Below are positions 13,401 to 22,592 of a stretch of DNA of 64,000 nt, piece after piece. The position numbers and the translations under genes were made by a program. Under the pieces are notes generated by a model, which did no database searches, was not told the DNA's origin, and worked only from the letters and a program-made list of their open reading frames with translations. This DNA comes from Bilabrum cf. latius (lineage: Eukaryota > Bigyra: Bicosoecida > Bigyra > Bicosoecida). The stretch spans positions 62,001 through 126,000 of the forward strand of contig OZ237772.1 of the NCBI GenBank assembly GCA_965178125.1, written 5' to 3'. Within the stretch, counting starts at the first letter, position 1. Each line of letters opens with the position of its first letter.

Positions 13401-14292
13401 CAAACAGGCACGGGTGCTAGTGTCGGTTGGATGGACTCAATCCAACGAGTTTGGCCACCTTGCATACGGCCCTCTTCGTGTGCCCGAGGTCACCCCGGCT
13501 CCCATCAGCGTCCTGGGCAGGTCGGTCACAGTCCAGACCCCTACCCTTGCCGAGCACCTGGGGATGGGGCTGTGGATCGGAGCACTGCTCGGCCTGCTTT
13601 TGATCCTGCTGCTGGGCGGGCTGGCCTATGCCCTTGGGTGCAGGGCACGGGCGAGGATCGGTGTCACTGTGCCCCTGCCTGCCAAGGAACAGGGCGATCC
13701 ACCGGTGGCTGCGGCCAAAGACGGGATGGCAGACACGGTCTAGCTCGAGAGCAAGCGGGTGGCTCCGATGGGCGGGCTCAGGACCAACCCGAGGATGATG
13801 GACGCAAGGTCGGTGGAGATTATGCACCTGGACAATGAGATATACCGGGGGGGGGTAGGCTTGAACCGGCACAGCGATAAAAGACGCGGGATGGTGCATG
13901 GCAGCAACAGGCTCCTGGAAGGGCCCCAGGAGCACAGATCTTCTTCAATCCGGCGCACTCGCAGGCGGGAGGGCAAGACCACGGTGGTGCTTCCGGGCGT
14001 GCCTGCCTCTGATCTGCGGGAGGCCATGCAGGCGGCTCTGGGGCCCACTCAGCTGCGGGAGTCGATCGAGGAGAGGGCGCCGCTGTCCCGGCCGGGGACT
14101 GGAGTGGGATCAGCTGCGGTGGCAGGCGGGGGTAACTCGGTGTACTTGCAGGATGCCTCGCTGATGGACCGGGAGGAGCGTGCAGCGAGGGCGGCGTGGG
14201 AGGCGGCGCTGCACCGAGCAGCAAGTAGGGTGAAAGGGGCTGGGGCAGAATCGTGGCTGGAGACAGTGGCAGAGAGAGCAATGCAGCCGTGA
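4432..14292 (+). CDS. Giant single-pass FG-GAP / IPT-repeat surface protein
   Basis: About 3243 residues after removing one intron (4822-4950, GTGAGA...CCGCAG, 129 nt). The start at 4432 gives a signal peptide (MSPTFVPLLVALLMVAG). At least six integrin-alpha-like FG-GAP blades follow; the splice joins VGAPEDDEQGQNA to GAMYVF, restoring a classic blade. The ectodomain continues with IPT/TIG-like beta-sandwich segments (clearest near residue 2770: GVVPSELPVTGGVITVKGSG). A hydrophobic segment near residues 3000-3025 (LWIGALLGLLLILLLGGLAY) anchors the protein; a basic cytoplasmic tail follows. Exon 2 is a single 9342-base frame with no UAA or UGA before its end and eleven UAGs (7288, 7420, 7735, 8782, 9559, 9811, 10039, 11173, 11359, 11551, 13741); exon 1 has one (4561). 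The tail lies after the last UAG. Probable adhesion or receptor role; ligand unknown. Further in-frame introns cannot be excluded. Confidence 0.85.
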
Positions 14293-14866
14293 CTTGAGAC
14301 CGATTAAAAGAGTGGATACATTCAACCAATCATAGTTCGCCGGTGGATTGTGAGCTGTTGCCATGCTTGCCCCAGGCCACGCTTGCCTCGTGCAGAACCT
14401 GTACTATTTTCGGTTTGCCAGGTCAAGGCATTGCATCAGATACGACTAAATATCAAATTGTATCTATCTCCATTGAGTAAATCCAGTGCTATTCAATACT
14501 ACTAGTAGGGACTTTTCGGCTTAAATATTCAGCTTTGTGGATCGACGTGAAAGTAGCGAAATCACACGCTTAATGATATTTTCCGAATGGAGATCGGTGA
14601 ATATAGTGTTTACTGTAGTGTCCTGTTTACTGTAGTGTCCGTTGCGTGGAACCTACAGGGTGTATTCGTGGGATAAACACAAGCATGTGCAGATCACGCT
14701 GCATGCAACTTGCAGAGCCATCCACGGTCGTTAGCCAAATGATAAAGTTGCTAACTCAAACATAAGACATATACTAGCAATCAAACAACACAAACGAAGC
14801 GTTCCATACGCCCGCACCTTGTCTAGCAGCCTGCTATTCCAACTGAAAGCAATTCGAATTCAAATC
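14293..14866. other. Intergenic, AT-richer
   Basis: About 570 bases between convergent 3' ends. It contains a near-direct duplication of GTGTCCTGTTTACTGTA around 14610-14640. No coding frame found. Confidence 0.4.
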
Positions 14867-15130
14867 TCAGTTGCCTTTGCCGGACCCCTTGCCTCCAGAC
14901 GAAGAGGCGCCGGCAGCGTATCCGTACGAGTCTTTTGCAACAGTGCTATAGTATGCACCAGGGTCGCGGATTGCCGTCCCATGGCCATTTGTGTACCCAT
15001 CATTGTACCCACGCGCGTTGGAGGCCACCGCTGAGAAGTACGCTCCTGGGCTCCTGATTGCCTGCCCGTGGCCATTGGCAAAGCCACCGCTTCCAGTACG
15101 AGACCAGTTACTTCCATATGAGTAAGGCAT
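14867..15130 (-). CDS. Small Gly/Tyr-rich protein with two internal repeats, function unknown
   Basis: 87 residues from ATG at 15128-15130 to UGA at 14867-14869, no UAG. It is built from two imperfect copies of a module of about 28 residues: ANGHGQAIRSPGAYFSAVAS then TNGHGTAIRDPGAYYSTVAK, each followed by a Tyr/Gly-rich linker, and ends in a Gly/Lys/Ser tail. No signal peptide or membrane segment. The conserved core NGH-G-x-AIR-x-PGAY-x-S-x-VA differs between copies, mostly by conservative substitutions, which supports real coding. I do not recognise the family; a small structural or nucleic-acid-binding role is possible. Confidence 0.6.
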   Translation of the reverse strand: MPYSYGSNWSRTGSGGFANGHGQAIRSPGAYFSAVASNARGYNDGYTNGHGTAIRDPGAYYSTVAKDSYGYAAGASSSGGKGSGKGN

Positions 15131-16030
15131 GACTTCCTTGTGAGGTGCAGTAATCTTCTAGTGCCAATACTTGCCAATCACTGAACGTGGCGTGAAGGAA
15201 CGTTCCCTACTCCGAACTTCCGAACTTCCTAACTTCCTAACCCCGGAACCCCGCGCGCTTAAGGCGCGGCAGAAATTCACAACAAATCTTGCACCCTAGC
15301 CGGTACTGCTCCGCCATCAGCTTCCACACCATACATGCCCGCGGCACCGATGGTACCCATGGGCCATGGCGCAAGCGCCGCTCGCCGCCATGTCAATGTG
15401 CCCTTCGCAGGGCTTCATACCACGGTGCACCACCTCGCTGGAACTGGCGCATTGCACCCCTTGCAGCACTCGCATTGCCTATAGAGCCAGCTGCTGTCCC
15501 TATTCCAGGCAGCACCCGTAAAGATCCTCTTGAGCATGATTGATTCAGATGCGTTGCCTGCTTGAATCGCACGCTGGGAGCAGTGCTTGGGCGAGTCGAT
15601 GAGTCCCGTGACGTGATGGAGATGAACGAGAAGGGCGATGGAAATGCAGGGAAAGGTGGACAAGGTGGACGATGACTGCACAGACAGGGCAGGAATGTGT
15701 GAAAACCGTGGTGAGACCCGGTGGTGTTTCTGAGGTTCTGATGCTTTCCTGCACCGACGAGATCTTATCTAAAGAATTGGCTGTCACATATACATCAGGC
15801 ACGACGCCGCGTTCGCACGGGACAAATGAACAAGGTGGGCGTCCCTACCTGGGGCACTATGATTGTGAGATCACACGTTGTACACAGCACCCTAATCTCG
15901 CAGACAGTCACACATGGTTGCAGTTGGTTTCCTCCGAGAGCCCATCCTCAAAGTTACCAAAAAAAGAAAACTGGCGAACGCTGCCCCTCAGCGCCCGAAT
16001 AGCACGCGGCTTGATTGCCGCTCGAGTCTA
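15131..16030. other. Unassigned stretch with short open frames on both strands
   Basis: About 900 bases with no convincing gene. It starts with short direct repeats (CGAACTTCC/TAACTTCC around 15210-15245). Minus-strand frames here (about 15800 to 15415, ending in UGA at 15415) give plausible-looking peptide including SLDKISSVQESIRTSETPP and a Cys/Trp-rich end, but no start, splice signals or family support them. Confidence 0.3.
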
Positions 16031-16420
16031 ATTGTGACCTCTCAACTTCCACATCCGCATGTGGTCGGTGATCCGATCCCCCTGATCCGAGTCACTCGTC
16101 ACACATGCCCAACCCACACCTGCCCGGCCTGTGCCTCCCCCTTCCTATCCGCCTCATCAACCTAATGACCCCACCGATCATCTTCTCTTCCACCATTTCC
16201 TCCCCCGTTCCGGTGAACCGTCGTTCCCCCCTCCCTTTGCTCTACCCTCCCCCCCCCTAGCTGCCCTCTCTCTCTCTCTCTCACTCCTCCGCATCGCTAC
16301 GTCGCATCTGAGCCTGCTCCTCGAGCGGGTCCTGCGCCCACCGAGCGACCTCAATCTCAGAGACCTTGCTGGCCTCACCAACTCGTACGACTGCAAGTGT
16401 GTTTTGTCGTCTTCGTTCGG
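16030..16420. repeat. Left arm of an inverted duplicated segment
   Basis: This stretch matches the reverse complement of about 21990-22430 in patches over its whole length, including GCGCAGG-rich and CACTCGTC-rich parts. On the minus strand it encodes GEASKVSEIEVARWAQDPLE ending in UGA at 16281; the other arm encodes a diverged version on the plus strand. Similarity continues past the stop, so the duplication includes non-coding sequence. Confidence 0.6.
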
Positions 16421-16706
16421 GCAATAAGCAACGGTGCAGGAGTAGACTACGAGCCTCCGACATAGGAATAGCATCTCTCCTTATAATAATATCTCCCTTA
16501 TGCATATAATCCTGCAGTTTATCGCGGTATCTGACCGCGATGCCGCCAAACCGATCGTACAGTACAAATGTGAAAGACGAAGATTCAATACCAGGAACGC
16601 TAAAGCAGCAGGCAATCACGTATTGCACAAGCAGTTTTGTAGACCGCATAATTTGTGGTTTATCATTCGCTGCATAGCTAGGCATTTTAATGGACCGCAT
16701 ATACAA
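16281..16706 (-). CDS. Putative small protein or terminal exon, function unknown
   Basis: An open frame of 141 codons from ATG at 16704-16706 to UGA at 16281-16283. The N-terminal part reads as ordinary protein (SSSFTFVLYDRFGGIAVRY), the middle is less convincing and may hide an intron ending near CACTTGCAG at about 16405. The C-terminal 33 residues are shared, with amino-acid-conserving changes, with a plus-strand frame at 21997-22107, which is the best argument that this end is coding. No known domain. Confidence 0.35.
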   Translation of the reverse strand: MYMRSIKMPSYAANDKPQIMRSTKLLVQYVIACCFSVPGIESSSFTFVLYDRFGGIAVRYRDKLQDYMHKGDIIIRRDAIPMSEARSLLLHRCLLPERRRQNTLAVVRVGEASKVSEIEVARWAQDPLEEQAQMRRSDAEE

Positions 16707-17375
16707 TTACACGGCGTGAGGACTGATTGTACTCCTTGTGGTTTGGTGCGCTGAAACAAGAACAGCCATTCAACTCCAATATTTCGCCTGACTTTAGCGT
16801 CCAAGGGAAACCCCTTGCACCATAATAGTAACAATAGCTGCACACTACTAGAGATCTTTGATTAGTGCTCAACGAAGCTCTCAACGGAGAGGGCTTTCTG
16901 CCAGACCGTAGCTTGAGTCTAGTACCTGATTTTGCTCCGTATCATCGTTCCTGTTGACCACACAATTGCCCTACTTCACGTTGAACATAGTGATCAAATG
17001 GTTCTGGTTCTCGTGGGAACGCTGCAATGGTTAACGTCTAGATGAGCAGATATATGAGCTCTGCTTTGTGTTGGAGCGTTGAATTTTTTGTGCTCAAATG
17101 CTTGCTGGTCGCACCATTGGACCTTGGGCTATATTTGACCCACGAAAGGCTATTATCTGTATTTAATCAAGCCTGTTCTATTTCGCAGGAATATGCGCGG
17201 CAGAAATGATCTCATGGATGCATTCTGCAATACTAGCCCGGTTCTGCGGGGGTTTCCAAAGTCTTCAGCGGCCGCAATCACAACAACAAGTACCAAAGGC
17301 AAGATGGTGTGGATTGGCGACTCACACGGTTAGTTACGCTTACATTCAAGGGGCTTATGGCCGACGACCGCTTTC
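16707..17375. other. AT-rich upstream region of the FG-GAP/mucin gene
   Basis: About 670 bases, noticeably AT-richer than the genes, without a supported frame. It directly precedes the start at 17376 and probably holds its promoter. Confidence 0.4.
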
Positions 17376-20300
17376 ATGCGGGCAATAGCTGCTGCCGCAG
17401 TCGCAGCAATACTGCTAGCCTCTGGTGGGAAGACACAGTCTCCGTCTCCCGCAGCCATTGGCACGTTCTCATCGGTTACAAAGATTGCCCAGAACATGAG
17501 CGGGATGCCGCATGATTTGCCTGGTGGTTTCGACCATTTCGGAGATGCTTCAGCCGTGGTGGGAGACGTGGACTAGGACGGCACCGAGGACCTGGCTGTG
17601 TACGCCCCGCGGCGCACCATCAGCGAGGACTCGCAAGGCGCGTTCGTTATGCTGTTCATGAAGCCCGATTCCACAGTGAAACGGGTGCAAGAGTACCATC
17701 TGGGCGCTGGAGGAGGCATTTCTAACTCGATTGCCGGACAGACCTCTGGGCACTTCGGTGCCGGGCTGACTAGATTCGACCAGCCGTTGGGACACCAGGC
17801 AGACGTGCTCCGTGTGTTTGTGGGTGAGCCTGGCTACATGAACAATCAGAGCTCTAGAGCAATCGGGCGCGGCTTCATCTTGCGCGTATTACCCAGCGGG
17901 AACGTGACTAACGTGGCTGTCGTAGACAACTCCGAGTTCAGCCAATACCCCGGTGGTCGTTTCGGGAGCTCATCGTGTTTTCTGGGTGACCTGAATGGAG
18001 ACGGGCTCGTAGATCTGGCGGTGGGCGCCCCAGGAGCAAGCACCAGCTTCACGGATGGCGGTGCAGTGCACGTGCTGTTCCTCGACTCGAATGACACGAC
18101 AAGGTGGACAAACATGCTGACGTAGGCAGACGACTTCGGGGTGATCTCGCCGATGCAGACTGGACTTGGCGTCTCTATGGCATCTTTATTGCCCCGGCTG
18201 GCTGGCAATCCTGTGGATCTTGTGGTGGGCGTGCCATCAGGCGATGTGGCGGTGTATGTGCGGCTGAACACGGTTGGTCGCGCAATTTCGGGGTCCGCAC
18301 GCTTGTTGAAGAACGGTCATTCTGGCATTCCAAACGGGACCATCTCATCCTAGTCGTACTTTGGGTATCGCATGACGAGTGTGAAGGATGCCAACGGGGA
18401 CGGCATCCAGGACCTAGCAGTGGCGGCTGTGCTGGACGACACGGAAGGGGCAAATGCTGGAAGAGGTTTCTTGCTGCTGATGGCCTGCAACTCAACGGAT
18501 CAATCGGACCCACTGGTCAAGGATGTGGTTGCAATATCAAGGAGCTCGGCTGGTTTTGAGTCCCATGTGCAAACTGGGGCGAGATTCAGCGTGCAGAGCG
18601 CTTTCAACGATCTCAACGGAGATGGGCGCGTAGATTTCGTGTTCGGCTTACCGTACGACCCCACAGGAGCAGTCCAAGCTGGCGCCATTCTGATTGGAAC
18701 AATGGAGGGACCTGCACCAGCGGCGTACCATTCAAACTGTGTTGCGCCCTCACCATCCAGCGTACCATCATCGACACCAAGTCCTTTTTCGAGTAACACA
18801 ACAAACGTCACTGCCTCAGCAACACCCAGCAGCGCCCCCACGGCATCAGGCACGCCCAACGCCACTGCCTCAGCAACACCCAGCAGCGCGCCCACGGCAT
18901 CAGGCACGCCCAACGCCACTGCCTCAGCAACACCCAGCAGCGCGCCCACGGCATCAGGCACGCCCAACGCCACTGCCTCAGCAACACCCAGCAGCGCGCC
19001 CACGGCATCAGGCACGCCCAACACCACTGCCTCAGCAACACCCAGCAGCGCGCCCACGGCATCAGGCACGCCCAACGCCACTGCCTCAGCAACACCCAGC
19101 AGCGCCCCCACGGCATCAGGCACGCCCAACGCCACTGCCTCAGCAACACCCAGCAGCGCGCCCACGGCATCAGGCACGCCCAACGCCACAGCCTCAGCAA
19201 CACCCAGCAGCGCGCCCACGGCATCAGGCACGCCCAACGCCACTGCCTCAGCAACACCCAGCAGCGCGCCCACGGCATCAGGCACGCCCAACACCACTGC
19301 CTCAGCAACACCCAGCAGCGCGCCCACGGCATCAGGCACGCCCAACGCCACTGCCTCAGCAACACCCAGCAGCGCCCCCACGGCATCAGGCACGCCCAAC
19401 GCCACTGCCTCAGCAACACCCAGCAGCGCGCCCACGGCATCAGGCACGCCCAACACCACTGCCTCAGCTACACCCAGCAGCGCGCCCACGGCATCAGGCA
19501 CGCCCAACGCCACTGCCTCAGCAACACCCAGCAGCGCGCCCACGGCATCAGGCACGCCCAACGCCACTGCCTCAGCAACACCCAGCAGCGCGCCCACGGC
19601 ATCAGGCACGCCCAACGCCACTGCCTCAGCAACACCCAGCAGCGCGCCCACGGCATCAGGCACGCCCAACGCCACTGCCTCAGCAACACCCAGCAGCGCC
19701 CCCACGGCATCAGGCACGCCCAACGCCACTGCCTCAGCAACACCCAGCAGCGCGCCCACGGCATCAGGCACGCCCAACGCCACTGCCTCAGCAACACCCA
19801 GCAGCGCCCCCACGGCATCAGGCACGCCCAACACCACTGCCTCAGCAACACCCAGCAGCGCCCCCACGGCATCAGGCACGCCCAACACCACTGCCTCAGC
19901 AACACCCAGCAGCGCGCCCACGGCATCAGGCACGCCCAACGCCACTGCCTCAGCAACACCCAGCAGCGCGCCCACGGCATCAGGCACGCCCAACACCACT
20001 GCCTCAGCTACACCCAGCAGCGCCCCCACGGCATCAGGCACGCCCAACACCACTGCCTCAGCAACACCCAGCAGCGCCCCCACGGCATCAGGCACGCCCA
20101 ACGCCACTGCCTCAGCAACACCCAGCAGCGCGCCCACGGCTTCAGGCACGCCCAACGCCACTGCCTCAGCAACCCCCAGCAGCGCGCCCACGGCATCAGG
20201 CACGCCCAACGCCACTGCCTCAGCAACACCCAGCAGCGCCCCCACGGCATCAGGCACGCCCAACGCCACTGCCTCAGCAACACCCAGCAGCGCGCCCACG

Positions 20301-21524
20301 GCTTCAGGCACGCCCAACGCCACTGCCTCAGCAACCCCCAGCAGCGCGCCCACGGCATCAGGCACGCCCAACGCCACTGCCTCAGCAACACCCAGCAGCG
20401 CGCCCACGGCATCAGGCACGCCCAACGCCACTGCCTCAGCAACCCCCAGCCTTGCGTTTATGCCGTCCTCGTCACCATAGATGTCTTCGTCTTTAATGCC
20501 AAGCTTCAGCTCTGCTCCCTCTGTTGCGGCAACGGGTGCAGCATCTATCAGCCCTGTACCTCAGTGCAGCGATGGGGTATTGAACGGTGATGAATCAGAT
20601 ATCGACTGTGGTGACATCTCCGTGGATACGTGTCCGAAGTGCGCGGAAGGGTGGCGTTGCTTGGATTCGCTGAGCTGTGAGGGAGACCTGGTCTGTGCGA
20701 AGAGTACCAAGCGGTGCGTGGAGCGTGTGCGTCCTGCAGGTCTCTGGATCAGGTTTCTGCTCCTCAGGATCCGTGGCAGTTACTTTGCGAGGTTCCTGCA
20801 AACACTCCTGCAAATTCTGCGACGTGACCTGATGAGGGTTTCCTCGTCCACGAGTGTTGTGACATTCCAGAGAGTACAGCGGCGTCGCTGGGGCAGGCGA
20901 TCTCGCACGTTGCAGGCGAACGGAAACGACGATCTCGTACCACTAGACGAGCCCAGTAACGCTGGGAATGCCACGGGAGTCGAAATAGACCTCTCTGTGA
21001 TGCTGCCTGGAGGCACGGAAGAGCAGGCAGCTCGCAGCCTGATCGTGGCATACATTGAAGGCGACGGCAGCGGCAGCGGAGCAGCAGATCGCCTGATGCG
21101 GTTGCTTCAGGAAGCCGTCAGTAGCGGTAATTATACTTCCCTCCTATCATCGCTGCGAGCCGAGGCACCTGCGGCAGAACTCACTGATTTATCGGTCGAG
21201 ACTACGGAGATGTAGGTGGAATCTGAGGTCCTGGATACACCTGAAGTTGTGGAGGAAGCTGCTACTGTCATTCGGCCTGGCAACGTTATTGACAGTGATG
21301 AGAACGAAGATACCCTCATTGGCTTGCCCTTGGCAGCAGCAGTTGCCGTGCTGTGCGTGGTTGGAGTGGCCTTTCTGGTTGGAATGTACGTGATGTATGT
21401 TTACTGCTCGCGTACCCACTCCAAGGTCTATGAGAGCAGGATCGTGGAAGAGGACAACACCACTTCGAGCTCGGGTGCGTATGACCAGAGTAGGGCTAAT
21501 GCCAACCAACTGGGGGTTGTGTGA
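17376..21524 (+). CDS. FG-GAP surface protein with mucin-like tandem repeats and one transmembrane helix
   Basis: 1382 residues, UGA at 21522-21524, UAG at 17574, 18123, 18351, 20478 and 21213. The start gives a signal peptide (MRAIAAAAVAAILLASGG). Residues about 50-440 form FG-GAP blades with calcium loops such as GDLNGDGLVDLAVGAP and DANGDGIQDLAV; one UAG falls at the x of D-V-D-x-D-G-T-E-D-L-A-V, a position that is usually polar. Residues about 480-1025 are 30 copies of an 18-residue Ser/Thr/Pro/Ala repeat, with N-x-T-like sites, likely heavily glycosylated. A Cys-rich block follows (CSDGVLNGDESDIDCG). A membrane helix lies near residues 1315-1343, then a short cytoplasmic tail. It resembles a shorter, stalked relative of the giant receptor at 4432-14292. 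Probable cell-surface adhesion or cell-wall role. Confidence 0.85.
18811..20448 (+). repeat. 54-bp tandem array, about 30 copies
   Basis: In-frame minisatellite encoding ATASATPSSAPTASGTPN-type units. Copies are nearly identical. The recurrent differences are GCG/GCC in one Ala codon (silent), GCC/ACC (Ala/Thr) after the Asn codon, and a few single changes such as GCA/GCT in one Ala codon. The homogeneity points to recent expansion or active conversion. Confidence 0.95.
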
Positions 21525-21989
21525 GGTTTGACTACCCCTACGTAGCCTACTTCGATCCACCGCATCCTGTGATCCAGACTTGCGAATCGGATCGCCGACA
21601 CTGGATCTGGCACGATGGCAATGGGTGGGTTCGGCAACACGGATTTGGTAGGCTCCGTAGGCTTCGTAGGCCTATGGGAACTAGAAATGACTTGCTTTGC
21701 TTCTACAGCTGCTAACTTACTGTGTAGTACAGTGTGTACAAAAACTTTCATGGGAGCGAGCAATTGCGGCACATCTCCCTGATTAAGTGCTCAGAGAGGG
21801 AATACAGGACACCCAGTGCTGCCTTGACTTCCCTCCGAAGCTTTGACAGTTGCTATTGTGCTCTGCCTCATTTCGTACCTCAAGAGCATCAAGTCCGCCG
21901 TATCCCCCCCCGGATGCAGTGCTGCGCGTAAGTAGCCCGTGCCTCTCGTAATTCTTGCTCTGCAGTGCAGACCCAGCCTGGTGCAGACT
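21525..21989. other. Intergenic downstream of the FG-GAP/mucin gene
   Basis: About 470 bases. Holds a short direct repeat (GTAGGCTCCGTAGGCTTCGTAGGCC type, about 21648-21672). A plus-strand exon could end in the following segment, but no start is visible here. Confidence 0.35.
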
Positions 21990-22430
21990 TTGCGTTGGTG
22001 AGGCCAACGAGGTCTCTGGCATCGAGGTCGCGCGTTGGGCGCAGGAGCCGCTCGAGCTGCAGGCTCAGATCCGACGTAGCGACGCGGACGAGAGAAGGTG
22101 CAGTTAATGAGGCCATAGTGATGAACAGCAGGAGCGGCGGCCAGGGGTGGGCGAGGGGGGTGAGTGCGGAGTAGAGAGGGGTGACGGTTCACCAAGCGGG
22201 TCAGGGGGTACGGGAGGAGGAGATGATCCATGGATTGGTGTGGTCATCTGGTTGATACGTGGATACGGCAGGGGGAGGCGCAGACTGGGCAGGTGCGGAT
22301 GTATCCATGGATGGGGGACGAGTGACCAGTGACTTGGATCAGGGGATCGGATGATCAGTTCGCATCAATCGTTCGGATCCATCCGATCCAGGGATCCGGG
22401 GGATGCGGACGTTGAAGTTGGGAGCTGGCG
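21990..22430. repeat. Right arm of the inverted duplicated segment
   Basis: Reverse-complement relative of 16030-16420. The plus strand at 21997-22107 encodes GEANEVSGIEVARWAQEPLE and ends in UAA at 22105-22107, mirroring the minus-strand frame of the other arm. The remainder is non-coding and still alignable by eye in patches. Confidence 0.6.
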
Positions 22431-22592
22431 TCAAAAAGTCTTTCCCGAGCCGAAAATCCTGCTTGTGACTCCCTGTTATGACCTTATCTGACTAAAGTCC
22501 ACGAATATCATATACGATAAGTTTACGTGTAGCCACCGTGGAGACAGGCTTGGAATTAGCTGCACCAATGCCGTACAGGTGATCCGATTGTT

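Noticed and set aside
18500-20431. 643-codon antisense frame across the tandem array
   Set aside because: It is the complement of the 54-bp repeat; a multiple-of-three repeat with no stop in any frame automatically yields long frames on both strands.
18811-20448. CRISPR array
   Set aside because: The repeats are contiguous without spacers and encode a regular peptide.
20560-20880. Frameshift after the Cys-rich block of the FG-GAP/mucin gene
   Set aside because: The +1 frame continues Cys-rich peptide for about 35 codons but then hits UGA, while the original frame stays open to the membrane helix. An odd Arg/Leu-rich stretch remains unexplained.
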